A stretch of 64,000 nt of DNA from Mycobacteroides sp. LB1 (lineage in GTDB: Bacteria > Actinomycetota > Actinomycetes > Mycobacteriales > Mycobacteriaceae). The stretch spans positions 496,001 to 560,000 of the forward strand of contig NZ_JACCFF010000002.1 in assembly GCF_013449725.1 (NCBI RefSeq). The letters run 5' to 3'. The first letter of the stretch is position 1. Each line of letters starts with the position of its first letter. Position numbers and translations under genes: made by a program. Below the pieces are notes generated by a model. The model was not told the DNA's origin. It saw nothing but the letters and a program-made list of their open reading frames with translations, and searched no databases. This document shows, piece after piece, positions 9,245-17,956 of the stretch.

Positions 9245-10495
9245 TCAGTGAGGCGATGACTCGCGCAACACCGAGGCGCCCAGCACGTCGCAAACGAGCA
9301 GGGCAGCATGCAGTTCGACGATATTGATCGTTGCGGGCCGGCCCCGGCGTTCTTCGGCACGGCGCACCCTTTGCAGGACGGTGTTCCGGTGGATTCCCAA
9401 GGTGCGTGCCGCGGTAGCCAGACTTCCTTGGGCGTCCAGAACAGCCAGCAATGCGTCGCGCTCGCCCCGCTCTTTCGCGTCGTCCCGCGCGAGATCGCCA
9501 AGCTGGGCGGCAACGAAGGCCCTTGCCGCATCCAGGTCGCGCGAAATGGCATCCACCAACGCAACATCGCCGAACTCAGTGATCGATGGCGCCGCGCGCC
9601 CAGACAATTCGATGACCCGACGAGTGCGTAGAGCCTCCAAGTGGGAGGCGCGGAAGCCTGCAGCCCCCGGATGAGGAGAGCCCACCGCGATGTGTACGTT
9701 TTCAGATTTACCGGCAAATTCCGTCGCCTTGTCCGCGAGCGAAGTCCTCGCATCACCCGTGATCGATGCCCATCCCCACACCGAGAGGGGGCCATCCGTC
9801 ACCACGAGCGAGTGACCCACCCCGAGAAACCTACCGACCCGCCGGGCGAATCCCTCAAGGTCGACACCGCGGTCCTCGACCCAACACACGAAGCCGATCT
9901 GCTTACCGGTTAGCCGGTGGCTGAGTACACGTTCGGCCCGAGCAAGGTCGACACGTTCCCCGGCCAGCAGCGCCCGCACGACATCGGCGCGCTCGGCTCT
10001 TGCCTGGTTCTGGCGTCGGTCAAGCTCGGCGACGTACTCGGCGGCCACGAGACTGGAGATGCGGTCGATGTAGCGAAATCCGAACCGCTCCAGATCGACA
10101 AATGTCCTGAGCGCGACGGCGGGGTCCGCGACCCGGTCAGTGATCGAATCGGAAAGTTTCTCGGTGAAGAACTCATGGCCCAGCCGATAGAACCGCAGCA
10201 TCACATCGACGCTGTGTCCCCGTGATGCCATGGCTCGCGCGTGTTCGAGCGCCGTTACCGGCGCCTCGACAGCCGCAATGTCGATCCCATAGCGGACCAT
10301 CGAAAGCACCGCTTCAAGATTCGACGAGCACGACCCCAGCGTCAGGCCGAGAAGCTCGGCATCTGCACCGATCTCCGGGATCCGGTCGACCAAGTACTTG
10401 AGCATGTCGTCTGCCAGGCTGGACGTATTCGCCAGGAGAGATGCAGCGACGGCCCTTCCAGCGACCGCGCCGTCGGCCGGCTCTAGCACGTCCAT
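9245..10495 (-). CDS. PucR/CdaR-type helix-turn-helix regulator
   Basis: A 416-residue regulator. The N-terminal half is a helical sensor-like domain, the middle resembles the GGDEF-like domain of the CdaR/PucR group, and the C-terminus holds the PucR helix-turn-helix (LATAARTLGIHRNTVLQRVRR). It lies on the same strand 120 bp upstream of the fused desaturase gene, so it may be its local activator and part of the same unit. In the family such proteins respond to small metabolites; the effector here is unknown. Confidence 0.85.
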   Translation of the reverse strand: MDVLEPADGAVAGRAVAASLLANTSSLADDMLKYLVDRIPEIGADAELLGLTLGSCSSNLEAVLSMVRYGIDIAAVEAPVTALEHARAMASRGHSVDVMLRFYRLGHEFFTEKLSDSITDRVADPAVALRTFVDLERFGFRYIDRISSLVAAEYVAELDRRQNQARAERADVVRALLAGERVDLARAERVLSHRLTGKQIGFVCWVEDRGVDLEGFARRVGRFLGVGHSLVVTDGPLSVWGWASITGDARTSLADKATEFAGKSENVHIAVGSPHPGAAGFRASHLEALRTRRVIELSGRAAPSITEFGDVALVDAISRDLDAARAFVAAQLGDLARDDAKERGERDALLAVLDAQGSLATAARTLGIHRNTVLQRVRRAEERRGRPATINIVELHAALLVCDVLGASVLRESSPH

Positions 10496-10947
10496 ATCTG
10501 CACACTAACGCCCGACTAAACCGCCACAGCCGACCATTCGCGATCGATGCAGCACGAAAATCACTACGCAGTATCACCTGTCTTTGGAACGCGTCTTCTC
10601 TGGTGCAGGAGAATTGCCCCGATCGAAACAAATACTTGCCAAGCCGTCAATTGGAAGGCGCACTGCAACTCGATGACCGCGTCGTCATCGCAAACGAACT
10701 CACCCGAGCTGGACGGGCAACTGAGATCCGTGAGTGGCGACGACAGGGGAGTGGTCGGTGGGCAATACCGCGGGCGGCGCCCTAGCAGTGACGCACAGAC
10801 CGCAAGTTCGCATTCGGCCCGGACCGCGACAAGATTGGGGGTGGATCGAGACCTAAATTTCATGACGGTCTCAGTTGAGCAAAGGTACTGCAGCTTACTG
10901 GCGATGCGAGGACCGTTATCGCCTGTCTGGCTTTAGTGTTGTCCGCT
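10496..10947 (+). other. Intergenic stretch, no gene recognised
   Basis: About 450 bases between the PucR gene and the broken CBM2 gene. Several frames are open for 100 or more codons, but their translations look like shadow reading (rich in Ser/Arg, no domain) and none has a convincing ribosome site. It presumably contains the promoter of the PucR gene. No repeat or structured RNA was seen. Confidence 0.4.
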
Positions 10948-11375
10948 ATGGCGGCACTTGACAATTACGTGAAGCGTTGGCGTGCAGCGCTTCACGTAAC
11001 CGTGTCGGCGTTGATGCTTGTCATCCTCGGACTTCCCATCGCCCCCGTAGCTCATGCGGCTGCGGCCACGCCACGTTGTCGGTGACATCGACGTGGCAGA
11101 CCGGTTTCATCGCCGGCTTCACCATCACCAACTTAAGTACGGTGCCGCTAAACGATTGGAAGCTTGAATTCGACTTGCCGATGGGAGAGTCCGTCCGGCA
11201 CACGTGGAGTAGCACCCTTGCGCAATCTGGCACGCATTACGTTCTCGGTCCCGCGAATTGGAATCGCACCATCGCACCAGGTGGTTCAGCCACAGGTGGC
11301 ATGAGAGGCGTGCTGAGCGGTTCCTACACACCACCGTTGAATTGTGTACTCAACGGGCAATACCCTTGCAGCTAA
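10948..11375 (+). pseudogene. Secreted CBM2 (cellulose/chitin-binding-like) protein, frameshifted; Rv1987-like
   Basis: An ATG at 10948 opens a 45-codon frame that reads a signal peptide (VTVSALMLVILGLPIAPVAHA) and stops at 11083. The rest of the protein is in the frame one base earlier, from about 11061 (ATLSVTSTWQTGFIAGF) to 11375. Joined, the two frames give a protein close in length and sequence to M. tuberculosis Rv1987, a small secreted CBM2-domain protein (from memory). One base appears lost in the GCGGCTGCGGCC stretch at the signal-peptide junction. Either the gene is broken or the assembly has a one-base error. The binding-domain frame itself has no stop, so the loss looks recent. 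Confidence 0.75.
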
Positions 11376-11420
11376 GGGCAACTGCGCAGCAAGGTTCGAC
11401 CGGTGGACCGCTTCGGCCAG

Positions 11421-12020
11421 TCAGTTTGTGGCGTTGAGGATCTTGATCGCGAAGACGAGCGAGTCACCCGCGCGAATGCCCGCGCTGGGCTGACCGGCCG
11501 GATAACCGTCGGCAGAGGTCATCGCGACAGCCACAGTGGACCCGACCTTCTGTCCCGTGATCGCCTTCTTAAAGCCCGGCACCACCCCACCAAGCGGGAA
11601 CTGGGCCGGCGTGCCGCGTTCGTAGCTGCTGTCGAACACGGACCCGTCGCGCCCGTTGACACCCATGTAGCAGACCGAAACCGTGGCCAAGTCTCCGACG
11701 ATCGTCCCGGTCCCAGCCTGCAGTGTGTGTACCTGGGTCTCGGTCACACTGAACGGAGCAGTCACATTGATGGACGGCGCCGCCGTATCCGTGGATCCGG
11801 TGACCGCGACATTGCCGGTGCTCCCTGCCAGCGTCCACTCGGGTGTGCCACCGACCTGCGGTGCTGCCGTTGGGCACCCGCTGGCCGTGGTGGGCGGGTC
11901 AGCAGGTGCTGATTTGGCCTCCGCATCGGATCCGCAAGCTGCGAGCGCCACAACGAATGAGGCGGCACAGGCCGCAAGTGCAACAGAAGGGGACACACGC
12001 GAGAGGTTCACGGTTGTCAC
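11421..12020 (-). CDS. FKBP-type peptidyl-prolyl isomerase, lipoprotein
   Basis: A 199-residue exported FKBP. The GTG at 12020 is preferred because it puts a normal lipoprotein signal (VVALAAC, lipobox Cys) at the N-terminus; an ATG 25 codons earlier would make an unusually long leader. The C-terminal about 100 residues carry FKBP-fold landmarks: GVNGRDGSVFDSSY, PLGGVVPGFKKAI, G.KVGS and GIRAGDSLVFAI. It probably catalyses proline isomerisation in folding of exported proteins. It stands alone on its strand. Confidence 0.85.
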   Translation of the reverse strand: MTTVNLSRVSPSVALAACAASFVVALAACGSDAEAKSAPADPPTTASGCPTAAPQVGGTPEWTLAGSTGNVAVTGSTDTAAPSINVTAPFSVTETQVHTLQAGTGTIVGDLATVSVCYMGVNGRDGSVFDSSYERGTPAQFPLGGVVPGFKKAITGQKVGSTVAVAMTSADGYPAGQPSAGIRAGDSLVFAIKILNATN

Positions 12021-12232
12021 GCTACAGCTGCGTTGCAATGTCCGTCCGGTGCAATAACCAGACTTCTCACCAGCGGCCAATAGGGGACCCGACAACTGGA
12101 GCCTTCTTCCGCCTCTGGGCGCCAGCCCTTCCAGATCGCCTTATCGGTTGCCCCCGGCTGGGTATAGTCCGGCCGGGCAAGGGGTTTAGCTGTAACTTGA
12201 CCAATACCGCAGGAAGACGCGAGAGGAAGTCC

Positions 12233-12838
12233 ATGGGGACCATCGCATACCGCTACACCGCAGTCGTCGGTCTGGCCGCCGTCGCTTTGATCACCGTGGG
12301 CTGCAGCAATGGCAAGAGCGTCGACACGTCGTCGCCTCAGGTCGGGTTGATCGCCACTACCTCGTCTGCAGCGCCGACGCAGCCCACTGAGGTCAAGCTG
12401 ATCGGGGACAGGGACGTCGAGGTGACGCTGACTGGCCCGATCGCTGCCAAGTATTCGTCGGCAACCGAGGATCAGAAGCAGGCTCTCGGCAAGGCACTGA
12501 CGGGTGACCGCAACGCGGGCACACGCGAGAGTGGCGCGGTGTTCCAGCAGTTCCAGGGCGGCGCCATCATCGCCAAGAACAACCAGGCGGGCACACCTGC
12601 ATACATCGTCGTGGGCAAGATCCGCGATGCCTGGAATATCCAGCGCGACCCGGACGGCACACCGTCGGTAACTGGCAGTAACGGCTCGGCAGGTCCGCTG
12701 GGCCTCCCCACCAGCGACGAGGACGCCGTCGGAGATCTACTCGTGTCGACGTTCGAGCACGGCAAGATCGAGTACAACGCGAAGACCGGCCAGGTCGAGG
12801 TGATGGTCAACGGCACGGTTGTACCGTCCGGGCTGTAG
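12233..12838 (+). CDS. Lipoprotein with LGFP-like repeats
   Basis: A 201-residue exported protein. The start at 12233 has GAGAGGAAG upstream and gives a lipoprotein signal ending ALITVGC. The mature part has a Ser/Thr/Pro linker followed by FQQFQGGAIIAKN and LGLPTSDE, which match the LGFP-repeat pattern found in mycolate-related cell-wall proteins. A cell-surface or arabinogalactan-binding role is inferred. A TATAGT -10-like hexamer lies at 12164-12169. Confidence 0.7.
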   Translation: MGTIAYRYTAVVGLAAVALITVGCSNGKSVDTSSPQVGLIATTSSAAPTQPTEVKLIGDRDVEVTLTGPIAAKYSSATEDQKQALGKALTGDRNAGTRESGAVFQQFQGGAIIAKNNQAGTPAYIVVGKIRDAWNIQRDPDGTPSVTGSNGSAGPLGLPTSDEDAVGDLLVSTFEHGKIEYNAKTGQVEVMVNGTVVPSGL

Positions 12839-12888
12839 ACGGCGGCGACGATTCGTGCGGGCGGATCCGTGCTTGGCGATCGCTCTGG

Positions 12889-13000
12889 TCAGCTGTCCAG
12901 GAATTGAATTACGGCAGGGACGAACTCGCGGTTGTACTGAAAGATTCTGCCGTGGCCGGAGTTCCGTCAATGACGCGCGTGGTCCCAGTCGTCGAGGACA
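12889..13000 (-). pseudogene. Remnant of a third alpha/beta hydrolase copy with internal deletion
   Basis: Bases 12889-12963 match the 3' end of the hydrolase gene at 1998-2072 (about 69 of 75 positions, including the TCA that is its stop on the minus strand). Bases from about 12965 match an N-terminal part of the second hydrolase gene near 3558-3590 (GACGCGCG.GTCCCA.TC.TCGAGGAC). Everything between, roughly 500 bases of coding sequence, is missing. The two ends keep the order and strand of an intact gene, so this is a third copy collapsed by one internal deletion. Confidence 0.7.
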
Positions 13001-13051
13001 TCGAACGCGGGGGACTGTGAACCACCCCTTCATGCCCTAGCATCCGAACCC

Positions 13052-13477
13052 ATGACAACACCGCAACGTGTCCACATCACTCACGAGTTCAAGTCCGACC
13101 CGCAGACCGTGTTCAACAAGCTCGCCGAGCACGAGAACCTCGGCCCGGTCTTCGGCGCCAACGTCACCCGCGTCAGCGACGGCACCACCTCTCGCAATGG
13201 CACCGGCTCGGTCCGTCGCCTCAAGATTGGTCCTCTTCCGGCGTTCGAGGAAACCACCACAACAGCCCAACCGAACACGCTCATCGAGTACAAGATCACC
13301 AAAGGCAGTCCACTACGCGGCCACTGGGGCCGCCAGGAGCTCACACCGACTGCGAGCGGCGGCACCACGCTCAACTACACGATCGGTTTCGACTCAGCGA
13401 TCCCCGGGCTCGCCGCCTTGGTCGGCAAAGTGCTCACGTCCGCGATCACCAAGGGGCTCCCGAAACTCACCGACTGA
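13052..13477 (+). CDS. SRPBCC (START/Bet v1-like) family protein
   Basis: A 141-residue protein with the pattern of the polyketide-cyclase/dehydrase SRPBCC fold: VHITHEFKSDPQTVFNKLAEHENLGPVFG at the start, GTGSVRRLKIG in the middle strands and a long C-terminal helix (IPGLAALVGKVLTSAITKGL). Mycobacteria have many such single-domain proteins, thought to bind hydrophobic ligands in a central cavity. No catalytic residue can be assigned and no partner gene is adjacent. Confidence 0.75.
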   Translation: MTTPQRVHITHEFKSDPQTVFNKLAEHENLGPVFGANVTRVSDGTTSRNGTGSVRRLKIGPLPAFEETTTTAQPNTLIEYKITKGSPLRGHWGRQELTPTASGGTTLNYTIGFDSAIPGLAALVGKVLTSAITKGLPKLTD

Positions 13478-13621
13478 CCACGCGTAGACCAGGCTCGGGC
13501 CCTTGGAAATACAGAGGGGCCGGCCTCCGACGATCTCGGAAACGGCTCCCAGCAAGACTTCGCCCACCGTCGGGCTGACAGGGTTGAGTAGAGCCGGATC
13601 TCCGCGAGAAACTACAGACGT

Positions 13622-14173
13622 TCACTTCAATGGCTCGAGCGTGAAGGTGACGTCGACACCGCCCACGGTCATCGTCACCTGACCTTCCATCACCATCACC
13701 TGCGCCGCGACCCGTCGATCGACAGTCTGAGCCAGCTGCTGCACCGGCTCATGCGGTATCTGCACCACAGACAGGTTCGGCAGCCCCGCCACTTTGGGGC
13801 CGACGGTGCGCCACCAGGTGGCCACTCCGGCGGCGAACGGGAACAGCACCACCTGGTCGGCCTGGCTGGCCGCCTTGCCCAAGGCGCGTCCATCGGGCTG
13901 GCCAACGTTGATCCACTCTAGGATCCGGCCCGTGTAGTCCGCGAGCCGCAAGTCCGGTACACCAGGGGTGGACAGGCCCGCCCCGAACGCCAACTCACCG
14001 TCGACGTCGCTGAGCCGGTGTGCGCGCAGCCCAAACGCCAACAATCGCACCACCATCCGCTCATCGGTCTCACTGGGATGACGGGCCACGGTCAGCGTGT
14101 GATCGGCGTAGTAACCGTGATCGACATCGGAGACGCCAAGTTCGACTTTGAACACTGTTGCAGAAAGAGCCAC
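13622..14173 (-). CDS. YaeQ family protein
   Basis: A 183-residue protein with the YaeQ signature: an N-terminal ALSATVFKVELGVSDVDHGYY, then HPSETDERMVVRLLAF and WINVGQPDGRAL. YaeQ proteins have a PD-(D/E)XK-like fold, and the ETDE motif fits that site; their role is not settled. The start is a GTG at 14173. It is isolated, facing a long stretch without genes. Confidence 0.85.
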   Translation of the reverse strand: MALSATVFKVELGVSDVDHGYYADHTLTVARHPSETDERMVVRLLAFGLRAHRLSDVDGELAFGAGLSTPGVPDLRLADYTGRILEWINVGQPDGRALGKAASQADQVVLFPFAAGVATWWRTVGPKVAGLPNLSVVQIPHEPVQQLAQTVDRRVAAQVMVMEGQVTMTVGGVDVTFTLEPLK

Positions 14174-14883
14174 GTCATATTGTCCACCCAGGTGGTATTC
14201 CCCGAGCAGTCAGGCCGCTTGGAGTGGTCAGGCCGCGGCGCTAGCCGTCGGATCGAGTCGCCACCGATAGACCCCTGGCACGCACCATGCAGCAACGCCA
14301 GGTCAACCGCGTCGAGGACGGCCCGCCGCGGCCCCGGCTTGGGGCGGTGGCCTACGTGCCGTAGCGCCAAGGAGGCAGCGTGTCCCGTCGAACGGTGCGA
14401 AAGACGAATTACCCTTGTCTGCGGCTTATCCCGCGTCACGGTGGGGCAGTATCAGAAGCGGACGTGTCCGCACTTCGTGTGAATAATTAACTTACTACTG
14501 GTAACCCGCCATATTCGATCCCGCCGTATTCCTCGCGATGCGCAGCTGTGAATGGGGAGATGTGACAGGGGATAGGCGCGGACTGCTGGCCAGATCGCCA
14601 CCAGCGGCCGGACCAGAACTGGTATCGCTCTGCGGCTTTAGGGTCGCTGGGGTCCGCTCGCGGGATCGGCGCGTCGTGGGGGAAGGTCTTCGAGGGACTA
14701 CCTCCGGGTGGTTGCCGGACCCCGCCAACCACCCGGTGTTCACCCTGGCTGCATTGTGACGGTTCACGCGACACTGCTGGCGATCGCGATAACCAGCCCG
14801 CCCAGAGTCAGCACTCCGACAGGGTCGCGTAGATTCTTCGAGAACGATCCGAGCACCCAACGCAGCATTCAACGAAGGCCATC
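14174..14883 (+). other. 710-base stretch without recognisable gene
   Basis: No frame here has both a credible start and a recognisable protein. The AT-rich patch around 14480-14500 (GAATAATTAACTTACTA) may be a promoter region. An 11-bp perfect inverted repeat lies at 14704-14736. The DUF3297 gene promoter should be at the right end. Otherwise I see nothing. Confidence 0.4.
14704..14736. repeat. 11-bp perfect inverted repeat, hairpin
   Basis: CCGGGTGGTTG (14704-14714) and CAACCACCCGG (14726-14736) enclose an 11-base loop. The stem is GC-rich but no T-tract follows on either strand, so it is not a standard terminator; it could be a mycobacterial-type terminator without a T-tract or a protein site. 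Confidence 0.4.
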
Positions 14884-15132
14884 ATGTCCGAGGATCAGAA
14901 CACAGACATTCCACCGAATCACCTCTCCATCGATCCGCGCAGCGCCTTCTATAGCGAAGAGGTGCTTCGCCGCGATGTGGGGATTCGCTTTAATGGCGCC
15001 GACAAAACCAATGTTCACGAATACAACGTGGCCGAGGGTTGGGTGCGTGTTGAAGTCCCTACCGCGAAGGATCGCCACGGAAATCCTATGGTCGTCAAGC
15101 TCAGTGGCACGGTTGAACCTTACTTCCGCTGA
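14884..15132 (+). CDS. DUF3297 family small protein
   Basis: An 82-residue protein that matches the DUF3297 pattern from memory: PPNHLSIDPRSAFYSEEVLRRDVGIRFNG near the start and a Val/Lys-rich C-terminus ending GTVEPYFR. The family is widespread in bacteria as a single small domain and has no known function. It has its own gap upstream and no operon partner. Confidence 0.8.
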   Translation: MSEDQNTDIPPNHLSIDPRSAFYSEEVLRRDVGIRFNGADKTNVHEYNVAEGWVRVEVPTAKDRHGNPMVVKLSGTVEPYFR

Positions 15133-15308
15133 GCGGAATAGCCGACGCCCAGCAGGAGAACGAGGCCCAGCCCCAGAGACGCGCATTCACCAAGCGCGAA
15201 CTTCAACACTTCTTCGACCATGCCAGCGGTGGCCGGCAACAGGCCAGGCACGGCCTGGACACGGGCAGAATGGCCTACCGGCGGCGAAATCGCTCAGGAC
15301 CGACCACA

Positions 15309-16070
15309 TCAGTGCTTGGATCTATTTAGCGCATACTCAACCTTGGTGACGATCCACCGGTTCTTCTGGTACTCGAGAGTGGTGGCCCAGGTCCCGTGCG
15401 TGGTCTGCGGTGCAGGGTTTCTAGGTGTCGTTACCGACCAGGAGATCTGTGACTCAACGCGGGCGTTGGTACCGGAGCACTCGACCTGCTTGCTGGTCAG
15501 CTCGGCGATATGCGAGACGTATCGATCTGCGCCCGGAATCGTGCTGACGGAGCGAAATGCCTGTTCGGACTGTGTGTAGACCTCAGGGGATAGACGCTCC
15601 TTGAGCGCGGGCAGGTTCTGATCTGCGAGACCGGTGAACTCGAAGCTCAGGTGGGCAACCTCCTCGGCGGCGGCGACCGTGGTGTCGCAGTGGTTCGAGG
15701 CGCGTCGGATCACGAGGTAGGCGGTGGTGCCCCCCGCGATCACTAGTACTGCGACAGCTGCGACTACCGCCCATCGCATCCGGCGGTTCCCGGACGACGC
15801 GGCTGAAGGCGTCGGTGCCGGCAAGGTCGAGGCAGCGTTCTCCGATTCAGCAGGCTGGCCAGACTGTATGCCCGGCACTGCGGGTCCACCGGCAGCTAGC
15901 GGTGCAGCAAGTTCTGCTACCAGCGTGCGCAGCTGGCCATCGTCGTCGAGATCGATCTGCTGCTTGAAGGCCTGGTCGGCCACTGCCGTCACCTGGTCGC
16001 GGCTGATGGTTTGCCCCGTCAGCGCGATGATCCGCTGGGAAAGCTCAGCGAGCCGGTCGTGCACAGTCAT
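15309..16070 (-). CDS. Single-pass membrane protein of unknown function
   Basis: A 253-residue protein, taking the ATG at 16070 (MTVHDRLAELSQRIIALTG); a further in-frame ATG 21 codons upstream would add an odd Arg/Gly-rich leader. Residues 1-75 are a soluble, helical cytoplasmic part, followed by a Pro/Ala/Ser linker and one membrane helix (MRWAVVAAVAVLVIAGGTTAYLVI) near 98-121. The outer part has two Cys (HCD and VECSG) that may pair, and ends with a beta-rich SRPBCC/NTF2-like-looking segment (WATTLEYQKNRWIVTKVEY). The topology suggests a Mce-associated-like or envelope accessory protein, but I do not recognise the family. Confidence 0.75.
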   Translation of the reverse strand: MTVHDRLAELSQRIIALTGQTISRDQVTAVADQAFKQQIDLDDDGQLRTLVAELAAPLAAGGPAVPGIQSGQPAESENAASTLPAPTPSAASSGNRRMRWAVVAAVAVLVIAGGTTAYLVIRRASNHCDTTVAAAEEVAHLSFEFTGLADQNLPALKERLSPEVYTQSEQAFRSVSTIPGADRYVSHIAELTSKQVECSGTNARVESQISWSVTTPRNPAPQTTHGTWATTLEYQKNRWIVTKVEYALNRSKH

Positions 16071-16574
16071 GCTCGCTACCCTAACCACTCCTTCACCGTC
16101 CCTGCGGCCACCGGGATCCATTTGAAGGGGCAACCTGTGTCGACACGATGCTTACCGATCCGGAGCACGACCAAAAACATTGCGTTACAGGGCAGTGGGA
16201 GAAGCAAGACTCAACGGGCCGCCGATAGACCCAGATCAACCACCCAATCTCGGAACCGTCAGTCGCCAGCCAGGGCAGGGGTCGATCATGTATCCGCTCC
16301 AACAACCAGGCTTCTATCTGACATAATGTGTCTTATCGGCATTAGATAAGCGCAGAACAAGCGGCGAGAAGGCGCACACCTGCGCATATGGCGTACGCAC
16401 GCGCCCTACCTTCCTGGCGCACGCACCGCAGCGGCTGCCACCGATGGACGTCGCACTGACTGCGCCTAGCGCAGCCACGCCGGCGCCTGCGCCTTGAATT
16501 CCGGAAACCTATCGGGCACAACAGAATTGACGGTTTAAACCACTCTTGAATGGTCCAGCCACACACCCTCAAAA

Positions 16575-16587
16575 CGTCACTGTGACG
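16575..16587. repeat. Partial repeat copy with CGTCAC-N-GTGACG core
   Basis: A perfect 13-bp palindrome CGTCAC-T-GTGACG. It is followed by CGCCGGAGTTTCAACGAA, which resembles the sequence after the first full repeat copy (CGCCAAAGTTTCAACGAC near 16955), so it looks like a copy with an internal deletion. Confidence 0.5.
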
Positions 16588-16860
16588 ATATTCCAACGCC
16601 GGAGTTTCAACGAACCCAAGCCGTTCGCAAGCAGAACAACCGCGCCCGACGGTCAACCAAGGCGGAACTCGGACTCGCCAGAAATGACATCAACACAAAC
16701 CTTTTCGCGATCCCAGTTCCCTCGGTGACTCATCTGCCGCCCAACAACATTCCATTGTGCCCGTTTGAATACTTCGAGGAATCGCACCCGGTGTTTGTCA
16801 TATGCGAGCCGGTCCGTGAACCTAAGCTTGAGCCATCGCACAAACCGTCACAGAACTACG

Positions 16861-16950
16861 CTACCCCACCGCCAGCCCTCCCCTACACGCCCGGCAGTAT
16901 TACGTCACAGTGACGAATATATCCCGAAGGCATTTGCCCCACAACATCTT
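16861..16950. repeat. Dispersed repeat, copy A
   Basis: About 90 bp starting CTACCCC and ending TTGCCCCACAACATCTT (16934-16950), with the palindrome CGTCAC-A-GTGACG at 16903-16915. The distance from palindrome to TTGCCCC is 31 bp, exactly as in copies B and C. Same orientation in all three. Confidence 0.65.
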
Positions 16951-17210
16951 TGGCCGCCAAAGTTTCAACGACACCACAGAAGCCTCGGGCACCACGCGAC
17001 CTGTCGGACCCTCAGCGGAACGGCGGTACGTTCACCATCCGGGCCCCGGAAAGCCAAGCCCACCGGAAAATTGACAATCAGGATCGGCGTGCCTGGCGCA
17101 ACCTCTGCTGCCGCGATCGCCGTAATTGCCAATATCGCTGCGATGTAACAGGTTCGGGACATTTCCTTGCTGCGGCCGAATAGTGAAGAAAGGGACGTGT
17201 GCCGCCCGGA

Positions 17211-17555
17211 CTATCCGCAGCGCTCTTTGAAATCGGCTGCTGGTTGCCGGATGCCTTGAAGGTCCTCTTTGACTTGGGGATTGGCCTCGGCGTAGTCAGC
17301 TATCGCAGCGCGAATCTGGTCTTTGGGGCGCCCTTTGAGTGTCGTGAAAAAGTCATTAACCTCCGGGTGAGTGAAGAGGTAGGCCGAAGTAGCCGCGGAG
17401 ACCCCGGACATGACACCAGCCAGATCAGCGGCGGTACAGTTCGGCGGCGGTTCGGCCTGAGCGCTTACCGCGATGCCGATCAGCATGGCGCCAGCCGCCG
17501 CACCGGCTGTGAGCGCTCCGACTATGCGGCGGGCCGGATGGGTTGGGTGCATCAT
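17211..17555 (-). CDS. Hemophore-related secreted protein (mycobacterial heme-binding-like family)
   Basis: A 114-residue exported protein. AGGAG five bases before the ATG at 17555 decides that start over a GTG two codons earlier. A signal peptide ends near VSAQA; the mature part begins PPPNCTAADLAGVMSGVSAATSAYLFTHPEVNDFF, the pattern of the Rv0203-like haemophore family, and ends with a second Cys (KERCG) that probably forms a disulfide with the first. A role in heme capture at the cell envelope is known for Rv0203; for this protein it is inference. It pairs with the secreted protein 59 bp upstream. Confidence 0.75.
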   Translation of the reverse strand: MMHPTHPARRIVGALTAGAAAGAMLIGIAVSAQAEPPPNCTAADLAGVMSGVSAATSAYLFTHPEVNDFFTTLKGRPKDQIRAAIADYAEANPQVKEDLQGIRQPAADFKERCG

Positions 17556-17614
17556 GATCACTCCTAGTCGGATTCGATTGGCGTAAAAGATTTTTCGCTA
17601 TTCTCGAATGCAGG

Positions 17615-17956
17615 TCACCGTGGTCCGATTCCTCCGCCAGGACGGTTCGGGCCGCCAGGCCCGCCGGGACGGACAGGCCCGCCGCCGGGATAAGGCGGCC
17701 GGACCGGCGGATTTACCTCGGTGATGACGCTGAGGCCCCAATCGTCGCAGTACCAGTCGTACTCGCAGGGATACGGGACCATGGGACCCTGAAACCCGGG
17801 CCCGTTCCCCCCACCGGAGCCGCGCACATCACCTTGCGCGCACAACGTGCCGCCATCGGTGTTCACGCACTCTGCGGAAGCTGGCGAAGCGATCGCGATC
17901 CAGAACGGCGCGACGACCGGTACCAGTCCCAGAATTAGGTAGCGACGTATTCGCAT
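17615..17956 (-). CDS. Small secreted Cys- and Gly/Pro-rich protein
   Basis: A 113-residue exported protein with AGGGGAAAG before the ATG. The signal peptide ends ASPASA; the mature part starts ECVNTDGGTLCAQGDVRG and continues PYPCEYDWYCDDWG, giving four Cys likely in two disulfides, then a Pro/Gly-rich tail. The CVN..GGT.CAQGDVR pattern is common in small secreted mycobacterial proteins, some of them encoded beside hemophore-like genes. Function unknown; co-transcription with the downstream hemophore-like gene suggests a shared surface role. Confidence 0.7.
   Translation of the reverse strand: MRIRRYLILGLVPVVAPFWIAIASPASAECVNTDGGTLCAQGDVRGSGGGNGPGFQGPMVPYPCEYDWYCDDWGLSVITEVNPPVRPPYPGGGPVRPGGPGGPNRPGGGIGPR

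Larger units (their letters stand above)
16071..17210 (+). other. 1.1-kb stretch without genes, carrying repeat copies
   Basis: No credible coding region. It holds a CGTCAC-T-GTGACG site at 16575-16587, a GACTCATCTGCCGCC segment at 16727-16741 that recurs at 18240-18254, and the first full copy of the approximately 90-bp repeat (16861-16950). It separates the membrane-protein gene from the hemophore-like pair and is less GC-rich than its surroundings, consistent with acquired or decayed DNA. Confidence 0.5.
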
